Positions 8,471-18,230 of a stretch of 64,000 bases of DNA are shown one piece after another. The notes under the pieces are model-generated. The model did no database searches. It was not told where the DNA came from and worked only from the letters and a program-made list of their open reading frames with translations. The stretch lies in NCBI GenBank assembly GCA_025350105.1, contig JANXYJ010000124.1:1-64000 (forward strand), given 5' to 3'. The position numbers and the translations under genes were made by a program. The stretch's first letter is position 1. Each line of letters starts with the position of its first letter. The DNA comes from Terriglobia bacterium (GTDB lineage: Bacteria; Acidobacteriota; Terriglobia; Bryobacterales; Bryobacteraceae).

Positions 8471-10303
8471 CTACGCCAGTTCCAGGTCGATGCGTTTTTG
8501 CGCGGCGTCCACGTTGACGATTTTGAACGAGCGGACCTGGCCGCTGCGGACGGTATCGGTGGCCGCCGGTGCGCTGGGGCCAGACTTCCACTTTTGCGAC
8601 AGCATCGCGGAAAGAGTGGAGAGATCGGCCTTCGGTTCGCCGGAAGATTTCTGCGCAGCTTTGGTCTCGGCCAACTTGCACACGGCCAAGACGCCTTCGC
8701 CCAGTTCCACTTTGGCGCGGGTTGCGGAGACGTCGACAATACGCCCGCTGACAGAATCGCCGGGTTTGTGCTCCGCAATGTATTCGTCAATGCTGGTGGG
8801 AATCAATTGCTTGATGCCCAGACGCAGGCGGCGGCGTTCGCGATCGGCTTCGAGGACCTGAGCCTTCACCACTTCGCCTAGTTTCAAAGCGTCGCTAGGA
8901 TGATTTAAACGTTTTTCATGGCTGATGTCGCCGATGTGAATCATCCCCTCAATGCCATCGCCCAGGTCGACGAAGGCGCCGAACTTGGCCAGGTTCGTGA
9001 CCGGCGCATCCACGACCGCGCCCACCGGGTACTTCTTCACGGCGTCTTCCCAGGGGTCGCCCAGCGCCTGCTTCAGGCCCAACGCAATGCGCTTGTCACC
9101 TGGGTTCACACCGAGCACCACTACATCAACGAGATCTCCCGGTTTCACGATGTCGGCCGCGCGCACGTTCTTGCGGGTCCAACTCATTTCCGATACGTGG
9201 ATCAGGCCTTCCAGGCCTGGCTCCAGTTCGACGAAGGCGCCAAAATCGGTGACGCGAGAGACTTTGCCTTGAATGCGTTGGCCGGCGGTGAATTTTTCGG
9301 CCGCGACACTCCAGGGGTCCGGCGCGAGTTGCTTCAGGCCCAGCGAAATTTTGCGGGTTTCGCGATTGATCTTGAGAATCTTCACCTGAATCTGCTGGCT
9401 CTGGCTGACGATGTCGGACGGTTTCAGGCTGCGGGCGTAGCTCATGTCGGCGACATGCAACAGCCCGTCGACGCCACCCAGATCGACGAAAGCGCCGAAG
9501 TCCGTCAGGGTACGCACGGTTCCGGTGACCACATCGCCCACCTGTAACCGTTCAAACGATTCGGCTTTCGTAGCGCGTTCGCGTTCTTCCAGAACCACGC
9601 GGCGGTCCACCACGCAGTCTTCGCTGGCGGTATCGAGCTTGGTGATGCGGCATTCAATTTCCTGGCCCACCAGTTCAGAAAGCCCGGCGACGTCGCGCGA
9701 ACCGCTGCGTGAAGCGGGCATGAAGGCGCGCATGCCAACATCCACGCGCAATCCGCCTTTCACGGCGTCCATCACGCGGCCGGATATTGTGGTTTTATTC
9801 GCAAAAGCCGCTTCCAGCGCGCTGAAATCTTTTGGGATGGGTGCGGGTGGCGGCGCGGCGACGCGGATGGCGGCCAGTTGGTAATTGCCCTCCTCATCAC
9901 GACCGCGAATGCTCACGCGCAGCTTTTGCCCGGGGATCAGGGGCATGGTGGCGTCGGGTTTCAGCACGCCGTCGGTTTTACGGCCAATATCGACGAACAC
10001 GGCGTCGGGGGTGACGGAGACAACCGTGCCTTCGACAGTTTCGCCGCCGGAGCGGTGCGATTGTTCGAACTGGGAGAGGATGTCGGCGAAGGAGTTATCC
10101 ACCGCGGGCGCGTCGTCCATTATCTGGTCAGCCGCTTGATCAGGCGTTTGATGCGTTGTTTGACCGGCAGATTCCCGCACCGCGTTGGCCACCTCCTGCG
10201 GCACTGTGCCGCTGGTGGTGTTCGGGGAGGCGCTGGGCGTTACATCATGCGTCGGATCAGTTGACGCGAACTCGGGTGAATCGGAAACGTTTGATTGGGT
10301 CAT
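8471..10303 (-). CDS. rpsA: Ribosomal protein S1 (S1-domain repeat RNA-binding protein)
   Basis: A 610-residue protein with six S1-type OB-fold repeats. The central ones are clearest: GTVRTLTDFGAFVDLGGVDG, GKVSRVTDFGAFVELEPG and VTNLAKFGAFVDLGDG. The first, second and last repeats are more diverged. About 85 N-terminal residues are acidic and low-complexity, a species-specific extension. S1 helps the 30S subunit capture mRNA. Length and repeat number match bacterial S1, which is normally 550-600 residues. It could be the only S1 or a paralogue; the repeat count favours the main one. Confidence 0.9.
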   Translation of the reverse strand: MTQSNVSDSPEFASTDPTHDVTPSASPNTTSGTVPQEVANAVRESAGQTTHQTPDQAADQIMDDAPAVDNSFADILSQFEQSHRSGGETVEGTVVSVTPDAVFVDIGRKTDGVLKPDATMPLIPGQKLRVSIRGRDEEGNYQLAAIRVAAPPPAPIPKDFSALEAAFANKTTISGRVMDAVKGGLRVDVGMRAFMPASRSGSRDVAGLSELVGQEIECRITKLDTASEDCVVDRRVVLEERERATKAESFERLQVGDVVTGTVRTLTDFGAFVDLGGVDGLLHVADMSYARSLKPSDIVSQSQQIQVKILKINRETRKISLGLKQLAPDPWSVAAEKFTAGQRIQGKVSRVTDFGAFVELEPGLEGLIHVSEMSWTRKNVRAADIVKPGDLVDVVVLGVNPGDKRIALGLKQALGDPWEDAVKKYPVGAVVDAPVTNLAKFGAFVDLGDGIEGMIHIGDISHEKRLNHPSDALKLGEVVKAQVLEADRERRRLRLGIKQLIPTSIDEYIAEHKPGDSVSGRIVDVSATRAKVELGEGVLAVCKLAETKAAQKSSGEPKADLSTLSAMLSQKWKSGPSAPAATDTVRSGQVRSFKIVNVDAAQKRIDLELA

Positions 10304-10496
10304 GCCTTGAGACCAAGCCTAGATAGCAACTTGCGGATTTACGTGCAAAGCAACGGGCGCGAAATCGAGCAAGCAAAAAACAAGTGTTCCATTATTGTGT
10401 CACATCCTGCTTGGTCCATGTGCGTATTCTCCTTTCGAGCAGAGTTGAGAGTACGCGATTGTGTTGGCAGCGGGCCCGGTTGCAGGCCGCCTGTAT

Positions 10497-10523
10497 GGCC
10501 CCCTTAGGGCCGAATGTTATGAT
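10497..10523 (+). promoter_or_regulatory. Candidate promoter/operator element upstream of nadA
   Basis: In the 285-bp gap between rpsA and nadA, a small inverted repeat GGCCC-CCTTA-GGGCC (10497-10511) is followed by TATGAT (10518-10523), a fair -10 element. No convincing -35 is seen at the standard spacing. The inverted repeat would lie in the spacer and could bind a regulator of the NAD operon; this is only a suggestion from position. The rest of the gap holds nothing I recognise. Confidence 0.3.
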
Positions 10524-10588
10524 GGCCACAAGCACACCAAGCCCGAATCGTAACGGGATGCCACACGCAAAACCACACGGATAACCAC

Positions 10589-11614
10589 ATGATCAACACC
10601 GTAATTTCACCCGCCCTTGCAACCAGCATGGACGCCACTTTGCTGGCTGGGCGCGATCTGGAAGCCGAAATCAACCAGCTGCGCCGCAAGCGCAATGCGG
10701 TGATTTTGGCGCATTATTATCAGGAAGGCGAGATTCAGGATCTGGCCGATTTTGTGGGCGATTCACTGGATTTGTCGCGCAAAGCGGCGGCGACCAAGGC
10801 CGACGTGATTCTATTTTGCGGCGTGCGCTTTATGGCGGAAGTGGCGAAAATTGTAGCCCCCGATCGCACCGTGCTGTTGCCCGATGGCCTGGCCGGCTGT
10901 TCGCTGGAAGAATCCTGCTGGCCGGAGCCGTTCAAACATTTCCGCGATCAGCACCCGGATCACATTGCCGTCACCTATATCAATTGCTCGGCGGAAGTGA
11001 AGGCGCTTTCCGACGTGATTGTGACGTCGTCGAACGCCGAAGCGATTATCCGGCAACTGCCCGAAGACGAGCCGATCCTGTTTGCGCCGGACCGCCACCT
11101 GGGGGCATATTTGCAACGCAAAACCGGCCGCAAGATGACACTGTGGCCGGGCACCTGCATCGTTCACGAGCAATTTTCCGAGCACGAATTGATCAAGCTG
11201 AAAGCGCAACACCCAGGCGCGCTGGTGGCTTCGCATCCGGAATGCCCGGAAGGAATTTTGCTGCATTCCGATTTTGTGGGATCGACCAGCGCGATTCTGA
11301 ATTTCGTCAACCAGAGCGACGCGCGGGAATTCATCATCGGGACGGAGCAACATATTATTCATCAGATGGAGAGCCACCTGAAGAAGGCGGGCGCGCCTGC
11401 GAAAATATTTCATCCGCTGCCCGGCGCCGATGGCAGCTGCAGTTGTTCGCGCTGTCCGTTCATGGCTATGAACACGATGGAGAAAATTTATCTGGCACTG
11501 CTGAATAACGCCCCGCGCATTGAGTTTCCCGAGCCGCTGCGCCTGGCCGCGCTGAAGCCGCTGGAACGGATGCTGGAAATGTCCAAGGGCATCGGCGTGA
11601 TGCCAAAGAACTAA
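10589..11614 (+). CDS. nadA: Quinolinate synthase NadA
   Basis: A 341-residue protein that condenses iminoaspartate with dihydroxyacetone phosphate to quinolinate, using a [4Fe-4S] cluster. The N-terminal AHYYQEGEIQDLADFVGDSL block, FCGVRFMAEVAKI, INCSAEVKA, SHPECPEG and the C-terminal CSCSRCPFMAMN are all diagnostic. The cluster cysteines are expected to be Cys77, the Cys of the WPGTCIVHE block and one of the C-terminal set. It is the first gene of nadA-nadC-nadB; nadC starts two bases after its stop. Confidence 0.97.
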   Translation: MINTVISPALATSMDATLLAGRDLEAEINQLRRKRNAVILAHYYQEGEIQDLADFVGDSLDLSRKAAATKADVILFCGVRFMAEVAKIVAPDRTVLLPDGLAGCSLEESCWPEPFKHFRDQHPDHIAVTYINCSAEVKALSDVIVTSSNAEAIIRQLPEDEPILFAPDRHLGAYLQRKTGRKMTLWPGTCIVHEQFSEHELIKLKAQHPGALVASHPECPEGILLHSDFVGSTSAILNFVNQSDAREFIIGTEQHIIHQMESHLKKAGAPAKIFHPLPGADGSCSCSRCPFMAMNTMEKIYLALLNNAPRIEFPEPLRLAALKPLERMLEMSKGIGVMPKN

Positions 11615-11615
11615 C

Positions 11616-12527
11616 GTGGGAATTGATTTTACCGCGCAGGATTTAGCGGACGCACGCGCCACGATTCAGGCAGCGTTGGCCGAGGATGTGGGTGCGGGCG
11701 ATATCACATCGTCGTCAGTGATTCCGGAAACGTTGCGCTTTCATGGAGTGATGAGCGCGCGGCACGCGATGGTGGTTTCCGGCCTGCCGGTGACGCGGGA
11801 AGTGTTTCGGATGGTGGTGCCGGAGGCCACCTTTCGCGCGGTGGCGAGTGAAGGCGAGTTGGTTCCCACTGGCGCGGTGCTGGCGGAGATGGAAGGCCCG
11901 GCGCGGGGATTGCTTACGGCTGAACGGACGGCGCTGAACTTTGTGCAGTTCATGACGGGCATCGCGACTCTCACGCATCAATATGTAGAGCAGATTCGCG
12001 GCACGGGTTGCACTTTGCTGGACACGCGCAAAACCATTCCCGGGTTGCGGCGGTTATCCAAATACGCGACGCGATGCGGCGGAGCGCGCAATCATCGCAT
12101 GGGATTGTTCGACGGCATTTTGATCAAGGACAACCATATTGCGGTGTGCGGGAGTGTGAGCGAAGCAGTGCGGCGGGCGAGGGCGGCGACACAAAATGTT
12201 CCGGGCGTTAGCAATGTCGTTGTCAATGTCGTTGTCAATGTGGAAGTGGAGTGCGACACGCTGGAACAGGTTGGCGAAGCGGTTGACGCCGGCGCCGATA
12301 TCATTCTGCTGGACAACATGACGCCGGCCCAGTTACGCGCATGCGTGCAGCTTATCGGCGGCCGGGCTCTGCCGGGTACAACGAGAACGGAAGCCAGCGG
12401 CGGCGTGAATCTGGAAACTATCCGGGCGATTGCCGAAGCGGGCGTGGATTTTGTCTCGGTGGGGCGGATTACACAATCCGCTCCGTCGGCGGATATTGGG
12501 CTCGATTGGCAGAAAGATTGGAAATGA
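11616..12527 (+). CDS. nadC: Nicotinate-nucleotide pyrophosphorylase (carboxylating) NadC
   Basis: A 303-residue quinolinate phosphoribosyltransferase that converts quinolinate and PRPP to nicotinate mononucleotide. Signatures include EDVGAGDITS, LNFVQFMTGIAT, the TRKTIPGLR catalytic/PRPP block, GGARNHRMGLFDGILIKDNH, and ASGGVN with VSVGRITQSAP at the C-terminus. Start is GTG 11616. An oddity is an exact 12-bp tandem duplication that gives SNVVVNVVVNVEVE just before the conserved ECDTLEQ segment, lengthening a beta strand or loop by four residues. The active-site blocks are intact. Confidence 0.96.
   Translation: MGIDFTAQDLADARATIQAALAEDVGAGDITSSSVIPETLRFHGVMSARHAMVVSGLPVTREVFRMVVPEATFRAVASEGELVPTGAVLAEMEGPARGLLTAERTALNFVQFMTGIATLTHQYVEQIRGTGCTLLDTRKTIPGLRRLSKYATRCGGARNHRMGLFDGILIKDNHIAVCGSVSEAVRRARAATQNVPGVSNVVVNVVVNVEVECDTLEQVGEAVDAGADIILLDNMTPAQLRACVQLIGGRALPGTTRTEASGGVNLETIRAIAEAGVDFVSVGRITQSAPSADIGLDWQKDWK
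12213..12236. repeat. In-frame 12-bp tandem duplication inside nadC
   Basis: AATGTCGTTGTC is present twice in exact copies (12213-12224, 12225-12236), followed by a partial third copy (AATGT). It adds the residues NVVV to NadC without breaking the frame. Confidence 0.93.
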
Positions 12528-12533
12528 AGAAAG

Positions 12534-14147
12534 ATGGGAAATAATGTGACGAATTACGACCTTCTGGTGCTGGGTTCGGGGGCGGCTGGATTGTCAGTTG
12601 TCCTGCGGGCTTTGGAGCGAAATCCGGATCTGAAGATTGCCATTCTGGCCAAAAACGGACCCGGCGATGGCAGCACGGCGTACGCGCAGGGCGGCATTGC
12701 GGCGGTGATGGATGGTTCTGAAAAAGACGCCACCGATTCGATTGATTCGCACGTGGCCGATACGTTGGACGCAGGTGCGGGATTGTGCAACGAGCGCGCC
12801 GTGCGTTTTGTGGCCGAGCGCGCCAAGGCGGCCATCGAATGGCTGGTGGCGCAAGGGGTGGCGTTCGATCGTGAAAACAACGCCGAGTTTCATTTGGGGC
12901 GCGAAGGCGGGCATTCACATCGCAGAATTGTGCACTCCACCGATGCCACAGGGCGCGCGGTGGAAGACGCGCTGATCACGCGCTTGCGCGAACGCGGCGT
13001 GAAGCTTTTGGACCAGCATTTTGCGGTGGACCTGATTGTAAATGATCATCGCTGCGTCGGCGCGTACATTCTGAATAGCGCCACCGGTCACGTGGAAACG
13101 ATTCCGGCACGTGTGGTGGTGCTGGCCACTGGCGGCGCCAGCCGCGTTTATCTATATTCAACGAACCCGGTTGGATCCACAGGTGACGGTATGGCAATGG
13201 CGTGGCGCGCCGGAGCCCGCGTGGGCAACATGGAGTTCAGCCAGTTTCATCCCACCTGTCTGTATCACCCGAAGGAGCGTTCGTTCCTGATCACGGAAGC
13301 GGTGCGCGGCGAAGGCGGCAAGCTGCTAAGACCGTCTGCTCCCTACAGCGACGGCACTCGCTTCATGGATTCTTACGATAGCCGCGGGGAGCTGGCTCCG
13401 CGTGATATTGTCGCCCGTGCGATTGACGATGTGATGAAGCGCGAAGGCCACGATTGCGTTTATCTGGACATCTCGCATCGCCCGGCGGACTTCGTGCAGC
13501 ATCATTTTCCAACCATCTACGCCAAGCTGATGACGTTGGGAATCGACATTACGAAAGAGCCCATTCCGGTGGTGCCGGCGGCGCATTACACCAGCGGCGG
13601 CGTCATCACGGATTTGAAAGCGCGCACCAACGTGGCGAATCTCTATGCGGTTGGTGAAGTGGCTTGCACCGGATTGCATGGGGCGAATCGATTGGCCTCG
13701 AATTCGCTGCTGGAGTGCCTGGTTTTTGGCGACGCTGCGGGTGCCGACATCGTCGAGAAACTACCCGCCATTGCCGATCCGCCGCCGATTCGTGCCTGGG
13801 ACGAAAGCTGGGTGACAGACTCGGATGAAGAAGTGGTGGTCGCGCACAACTGGGATGAGTTGCGGCGTTTCATGTGGGATTACGTGGGCATTGTGCGTTC
13901 CACCAAACGCCTGCAGCGGGCGCAGCATCGCGTAAAATTGCTGACCAGCGAAATTGCCGAGTATTACGCCAGTTTCCGGGTGACCAAAGATCTACTGGAG
14001 CTGCGCAATCTTGTGTTGGTGGCGGATTTGATTGTGCGCTCGGCTCTAGCAAGAAAAGAAAGCCGCGGGCTGCACTTCACGATTGACTATCCAGGGCTGA
14101 AGCCAGGCAAGCCCAAGGATACGGTGCTGACGCCGCGGGGGAAGTGA
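12534..14147 (+). CDS. nadB: L-aspartate oxidase NadB
   Basis: A 537-residue flavoprotein that oxidises L-aspartate to iminoaspartate, the substrate of NadA. The N-terminal FAD-binding [10 protein letters not shown], the [17 protein letters not shown] active-site block, [22 protein letters not shown] and [20 protein letters not shown] are all typical. The C-terminal helical domain ([17 protein letters not shown]) is complete. It lies six bases after nadC, completing a three-gene de novo NAD operon in the order A-C-B. With cinA further along, the window encodes both synthesis and salvage-type NAD functions. Confidence 0.97.
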   Translation: MGNNVTNYDLLVLGSGAAGLSVVLRALERNPDLKIAILAKNGPGDGSTAYAQGGIAAVMDGSEKDATDSIDSHVADTLDAGAGLCNERAVRFVAERAKAAIEWLVAQGVAFDRENNAEFHLGREGGHSHRRIVHSTDATGRAVEDALITRLRERGVKLLDQHFAVDLIVNDHRCVGAYILNSATGHVETIPARVVVLATGGASRVYLYSTNPVGSTGDGMAMAWRAGARVGNMEFSQFHPTCLYHPKERSFLITEAVRGEGGKLLRPSAPYSDGTRFMDSYDSRGELAPRDIVARAIDDVMKREGHDCVYLDISHRPADFVQHHFPTIYAKLMTLGIDITKEPIPVVPAAHYTSGGVITDLKARTNVANLYAVGEVACTGLHGANRLASNSLLECLVFGDAAGADIVEKLPAIADPPPIRAWDESWVTDSDEEVVVAHNWDELRRFMWDYVGIVRSTKRLQRAQHRVKLLTSEIAEYYASFRVTKDLLELRNLVLVADLIVRSALARKESRGLHFTIDYPGLKPGKPKDTVLTPRGK

Positions 14148-14176
14148 TTGGTCTGAACTGGCGCTAATATAGTCAC

Positions 14177-14365
14177 ATGGCTACTGCCAAGGAAGAAATC
14201 CGGCGTTTGATCGACACGCTTCCCGATAATGCGACGTGGGAAGACCTGCAGCATTCCATTTATGTGCGTGAGCGCATTGAGCGTGGCCGCTGCGAAGCGA
14301 CTGAAGGCAAGATTCTCGAACAGGAAGAAGTCGAGCAGCGGATGAAGCCGTGGCTCGGCGAGTAG
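14177..14365 (+). CDS. Small antitoxin-like protein
   Basis: A 62-residue, acidic, helical protein (IRRLIDTLPDNATWEDLQHSIYVRERIERGR) of the kind found directly upstream of ParE/RelE toxins. The motif resembles short addiction-module proteins whose start is a DNA-binding or dimerising helix and whose C-terminus wraps the toxin. Its end overlaps the start of the following ParE-like frame by 16 bases, as in genuine toxin-antitoxin pairs. TAATAT lies about nine bases before the ATG and may serve as a -10. Confidence 0.7.
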   Translation: MATAKEEIRRLIDTLPDNATWEDLQHSIYVRERIERGRCEATEGKILEQEEVEQRMKPWLGE

Positions 14366-14647
14366 TTTGGACTGAGTCCACATGGCAGGAACTGGAATCG
14401 GCTTCCGAATACATCGCTCGTGATTCTCCGCGCTACGCTTCGGCGCTAATGGATGAGGCGAGGTTTGCAAGCCGCTCGGTGCGGATGTTTCCCGAACGTG
14501 GAAGGATCGTCCCAGAGATCGGCGAATCCGCCATCCGCGAGATCTTCATAAAGGAATATCGACTGATCCTATGAGATCGGGGCACGTGACGTGGTGATTC
14601 TTGCGTTTCTACATGGCGCCCGCGAGTTCCCGCTTAATTTAGGGTAG
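14350..14647 (+). pseudogene. ParE/RelE-type toxin, interrupted by a one-base frameshift
   Basis: The open frame from GTG 14350 gives 74 residues (ARRVVWTESTWQELESASEY...) ending at TGA 14572-14574 right after EYRLIL. Family members are about 95-100 residues. In the next frame the expected C-terminus continues: YEIGARDVVILAFLHGAREFP up to a TAG at 14645-14647. Removing one C at 14568/14569 joins both parts to a full-length ParE-like toxin. The shift removes the last strand and C-terminal segment that carries much of the toxin's active surface, so the toxin is probably inactive. A sequencing error at the ATCC run cannot be excluded. Confidence 0.72.
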
Positions 14648-14669
14648 CCTTCATTTATAAGGAGTTCTT

Positions 14670-16133
14670 TTGTCCCTAGAAGACGATTTGTTTGCACAGC
14701 GCGTGAAGCGCATCGCTGAAATTGAGGCTCTGGGGTTCCGCGCCTATGGGCAGCGCTTCGATTTCACGCACACCATTCCGCAGATTCTGGCGTCGGAAAA
14801 AGACAAGACCACCGAGGAGCTGGCCGCGGCCAAGCCGCCGGTGAAAATTGCCGGCCGCATGATGACCATGCGCGATATGGGCAAGGCGGCCTTTTGCCAT
14901 TTGCAGCAATCGGGCGTTCGGTTGCAGGTATATATCCGCCGCGACGCGGTGAGTGAGCGCGATTATGCGCTCTACAAGCTGCTGGACCTGGGTGACATCG
15001 TGGGCGTGGAAGGCTATCTGTTTCGGACGCGCACCGGCGAGCTGAGCGTGCATGCGGAGAAGCTTACGTTTCTTTCGAAGATCCTATTGAATTTGCCAGA
15101 AAAGTTCCACGGCCTGGAAGACGTGGAGATTCGCTATCGCCAGCGGTATTTGGATTTGATTGCGAATCCAGAATCACAGAAAATATTTGTCACCCGCGCG
15201 CGCATCATTTCGTCTTTGCGCCGGCAATTAGAAGAGCGCGGGTTCGTGGAAGTGGAGACGCCGATGATGCAGAGTTTGTACGGCGGTGCAGCGGCGCGGC
15301 CCTTCATCACGCATCACAATACGCAGGATATGGATCTGTACCTGCGCATTGCGCCGGAGCTTTACCTGAAGCGTTTAGTGGTGGGCGGGCTGGAGCGCGT
15401 CTACGAAATCAATCGCAATTTCCGCAACGAAGGGGTTTCGTTCAAGCACAATCCCGAATTCACCATGCTGGAGTTTTATCAGGCCTATTCGGATTACCAG
15501 GGCATGATGGACATCACCATGGAGATTTTGCCGCGGTTGGCGCTGGACGCCATTGGGTCCACCAGCTTTGAATATCAGGGTGAGACGGTGGATTTCGCCA
15601 ACATCCGCAAGATGACCATGCAGGAAGCGGTGCGCGAATACGCCCCTGGAGCCAACTGGCAGGCCGCTGGACACGAACTGGTGGAATTGTTTGAACGCCA
15701 CGTGGAAGAACATTTGATTCAGCCGCACATCATCTACGATCATCCCGTGGAAATTTCGCCGCTGGCCATGCGAAAGCCCTCCGATCCGCGCTTTACTGAG
15801 CGTTTCGAGATGTTCGTGTGCAAGATGGAAATCGCCAATGCGTTTACGGAGTTGAACGATCCGCAGGAGCAGCGACGGCGCTTTGCGTCACAATTGGAAA
15901 TGAAAGCCCATGGTCAAATAAAACCAGACGAAGAAGCGCATCAGATGGACGAGGACTACCTTCGCGCGCTGGCGTATGGCATGCCGCCGGCGGGCGGCGA
16001 AGGCATTGGAGTAGACCGCCTGGTTATGCTGCTGACCAATTCCAAGACCATCCGCGATGTGATTTTGTTTCCGTTGTTGCGTCCGGAAGGCGAAATCGGC
16101 ATGGCGGATAAATTGAAGCGGTTGGAAGTCTAA
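14670..16133 (+). CDS. lysS: Lysine--tRNA ligase, class II
   Basis: A 487-residue aminoacyl-tRNA synthetase. The N-terminal OB-fold anticodon-binding domain covers about residues 55-150 ([17 protein letters not shown]). The class II core follows, with motif 2 near [20 protein letters not shown] and motif 3 at [14 protein letters not shown]. The start is TTG 14670, supported by AAGGAG six bases before it and by a normal N-terminus. Length is standard for bacterial LysRS. Confidence 0.96.
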   Translation: MSLEDDLFAQRVKRIAEIEALGFRAYGQRFDFTHTIPQILASEKDKTTEELAAAKPPVKIAGRMMTMRDMGKAAFCHLQQSGVRLQVYIRRDAVSERDYALYKLLDLGDIVGVEGYLFRTRTGELSVHAEKLTFLSKILLNLPEKFHGLEDVEIRYRQRYLDLIANPESQKIFVTRARIISSLRRQLEERGFVEVETPMMQSLYGGAAARPFITHHNTQDMDLYLRIAPELYLKRLVVGGLERVYEINRNFRNEGVSFKHNPEFTMLEFYQAYSDYQGMMDITMEILPRLALDAIGSTSFEYQGETVDFANIRKMTMQEAVREYAPGANWQAAGHELVELFERHVEEHLIQPHIIYDHPVEISPLAMRKPSDPRFTERFEMFVCKMEIANAFTELNDPQEQRRRFASQLEMKAHGQIKPDEEAHQMDEDYLRALAYGMPPAGGEGIGVDRLVMLLTNSKTIRDVILFPLLRPEGEIGMADKLKRLEV

Positions 16134-16210
16134 GGGGTTGCTTGCGCTCGCTTATGCTGGCGGCTTGGTGCTGGAACTTGAGATACGAGAATTAGAGATA
16201 AGCCAAGTAA

Positions 16211-17440
16211 ATGTTTGAACTCTTCATCGCTCGCCGTTACTTGAGCGCCAAGCGCAAACAGGTGATGATTTCGCTAATCACGGTGATTTCCGTCATCGGC
16301 GTGGCGGCGGGCGTGATGGCGTTGGTGATTGCGCTGGCCGTAAACAATGGCCTTCGCGATACGCTGCAGCGAAATTTGCTGGGCGCCACCGCGCATGTTT
16401 CGATCCTGGAAAAAGAACCCAGCAACGGGATTGAAGACTGGGAAAAGCTAGTCACGCCGCTGGCGGGCATTCCGCATGTGAAATCGGCCGCGCCGGCGTT
16501 GTATGAAAGCGGCTATCTCAGCGGGCCGGTGCAAGGCAAGGGCGTGGCGATCAAGGGAATTGATCTGCGGCCCACAGTGGCGGTGCCGGACGCGCTTCGG
16601 CATCTGAAGACAGGGGCATTAGAGCCTTTGCAGAAATCCGGCGAGGGCTTGGTTAACATTGTTTTGGGTTCGCGTTTGGCGCAGGATATCGGAGCGCCGC
16701 TGGGCAGCCAGGTGCAGTTGCTGGTGCCCAACGGGGAACTTACGCCCTTCGGCCCCCGGCCCACTTACGTGCGCATGCGGGTGGGGGGAACTTTTGAAAC
16801 GGGTTTCTACGATGTAGATACAGCGTGGGCTTTTATGGCGTTACCCGCCGCGCAAAAAGCTTTCGGCCTGACTGATGTTGCAAACAGCGTGGAGCTGACG
16901 TTGGACGATATTTATCGGGCGCCGGAAGTTGCCGCGGCGGCAGCCAAAATCATCGGTCCTAAATTGGCCGCGACCACCTGGGGCGAACAAAATCGCCAAC
17001 TGCTGAACGCCTTTACGATGGAGCGCCGGGTGACGGTGATCACCATCGGGTTGATTCAACTGGTGGCCGCGCTGAATATCCTGATCACGCTGGTGATGAT
17101 GGTGATGGAAAAACATCGCGATATTGCCATCCTGATGTCGATGGGCGCGAAGGCGCGGCAGATCCGGTCGATCTTCATCTTTGAAGGCGCGCTGATTGGC
17201 GGCGTGGGCGCACTGGTGGGCCTGGCCGTCGGCCATACGCTGTGTTATTTCGCCAACCGTTTTCAGTGGATCAAGCTGGACGCCGCCGTCTATTCGGTGG
17301 GCTGGGTGCCGTTTGAGCCGCGTCTGCTCGATTCATTGTGGATCGCCGCGCTAGCCATCGCCGTCAGTCTGCTGGCGACGCTTTATCCCGCGCGCAATGC
17401 CACGCAAATTGCGCCGGTGGAAGGCCTGCGCTATGAATGA
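16211..17440 (+). CDS. LolC/LolE-type lipoprotein-releasing ABC permease (FtsX family)
   Basis: A 409-residue membrane protein that starts FELFIARRYLSAKRKQ, the hallmark of LolC/E permeases. One transmembrane segment follows at about residues 20-45, then a large periplasmic MacB-like domain, then three C-terminal transmembrane segments (from ITIGLIQLVAALNILITLV). In the Lol system a LolCDE complex extracts lipoproteins from the inner membrane. No LolD ATPase gene is adjacent in this window, so the ATPase must be encoded elsewhere. A single permease may form a homodimer. Confidence 0.86.
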   Translation: MFELFIARRYLSAKRKQVMISLITVISVIGVAAGVMALVIALAVNNGLRDTLQRNLLGATAHVSILEKEPSNGIEDWEKLVTPLAGIPHVKSAAPALYESGYLSGPVQGKGVAIKGIDLRPTVAVPDALRHLKTGALEPLQKSGEGLVNIVLGSRLAQDIGAPLGSQVQLLVPNGELTPFGPRPTYVRMRVGGTFETGFYDVDTAWAFMALPAAQKAFGLTDVANSVELTLDDIYRAPEVAAAAAKIIGPKLAATTWGEQNRQLLNAFTMERRVTVITIGLIQLVAALNILITLVMMVMEKHRDIAILMSMGAKARQIRSIFIFEGALIGGVGALVGLAVGHTLCYFANRFQWIKLDAAVYSVGWVPFEPRLLDSLWIAALAIAVSLLATLYPARNATQIAPVEGLRYE

Positions 17441-17464
17441 CGATTAGCGGTTAGAGTAATAAGA

Positions 17465-18202
17465 GTGCTTAGCGCCATCCAATATCAAGTGTTGCGGAAG
17501 CTTTCGCCGGGTGCGCCCAATTATTGCAGTGGGTCCGCCTACGCCCATACGTCGAAACTTGGGGTTCTGATGGGACCAGGCTTCTTCGCGCGAATCGCTG
17601 GCAAAACCGTGATCGATTTTGGTTGCGGGGAAGGTGAGGATGCGGTGGAAATGGCCCAGAAAGGGGCAAAGCGCGTCATCGGCATCGACAATCGTGAAGA
17701 GGTGCTGGAAGTGGCCCGCCGCAAGGCGCTGGCCGCCGGAGCGCAAAACATCGATTTCGCCACTTCCACTGAGGAGCCAGCGGACCTGGTGGTTTCGGTG
17801 GACGCATTTGAACATTTTGCTGACCCCGCCGCCATTTTGGAAATCATGAACACGCTGTTGACGCCCTCTGGCCAAGTGCTGGTGAGCTTCGGCCCCACCT
17901 GGTATCACCCGTTGGGGGGACATTTGTTTTCGGTATTTCCCTGGGCCCATCTGGTGTTTACCGAAAAGGCGTTGATCCGCTGGCGGTCCACGTTTAAGAC
18001 CGACGGCGCAACCCGGTTTGGGGAAGTGGCCGGCGGTCTGAACCAAATGACCATCGCCCGATTTGAACGCTTAGTTGCGGCCAGCCCGTTCAAATTCGCG
18101 AGTCTGGAGTGTGTGCCCATCCGCAAACTGCAGCCTTTGCATAACCGGCTGATGCGGGAATTTACCACGGCCATTGTGCGTTGCAGTCTGGTCAGACGTT
18201 AG
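17465..18202 (+). CDS. Class I SAM-dependent methyltransferase
   Basis: A 245-residue protein with the SAM-binding motif I VIDFGCGEGEDA (about residues 43-54), the acidic end of strand 2 in VIGIDNREE, and motif IV VVSVDAFEHFADP. The substrate is not evident. GTG 17465 is the start, 24 bases after the LolC/E-like gene. The next gene, a GT39-like glycosyltransferase, follows closely, so lipid or glycan methylation is a reasonable but unproven guess. Confidence 0.82.
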   Translation: MLSAIQYQVLRKLSPGAPNYCSGSAYAHTSKLGVLMGPGFFARIAGKTVIDFGCGEGEDAVEMAQKGAKRVIGIDNREEVLEVARRKALAAGAQNIDFATSTEEPADLVVSVDAFEHFADPAAILEIMNTLLTPSGQVLVSFGPTWYHPLGGHLFSVFPWAHLVFTEKALIRWRSTFKTDGATRFGEVAGGLNQMTIARFERLVAASPFKFASLECVPIRKLQPLHNRLMREFTTAIVRCSLVRR

Positions 18203-18230
18203 GGCTTTCGGCTATATCAAAGCAGAACCC

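Noticed and set aside
8012-8881. A 289-residue plus-strand frame opposite the maleate-isomerase-like and rpsA genes
   Set aside because: Two conserved genes on the minus strand explain the region; this frame shows only the His/Arg/Gly-rich pattern of antisense reading.
10304-10588. Possible NAD-related riboswitch upstream of nadA
   Set aside because: I could find only a weak -10 and a five-bp inverted repeat; nothing resembles the NAD-I/NAD-II motifs.
11616-12236. Suspected frameshift in nadC because of the odd VVVNVVVNV stretch
   Set aside because: The frame is continuous and all active-site blocks are present; the stretch is explained by an in-frame 12-bp tandem duplication.
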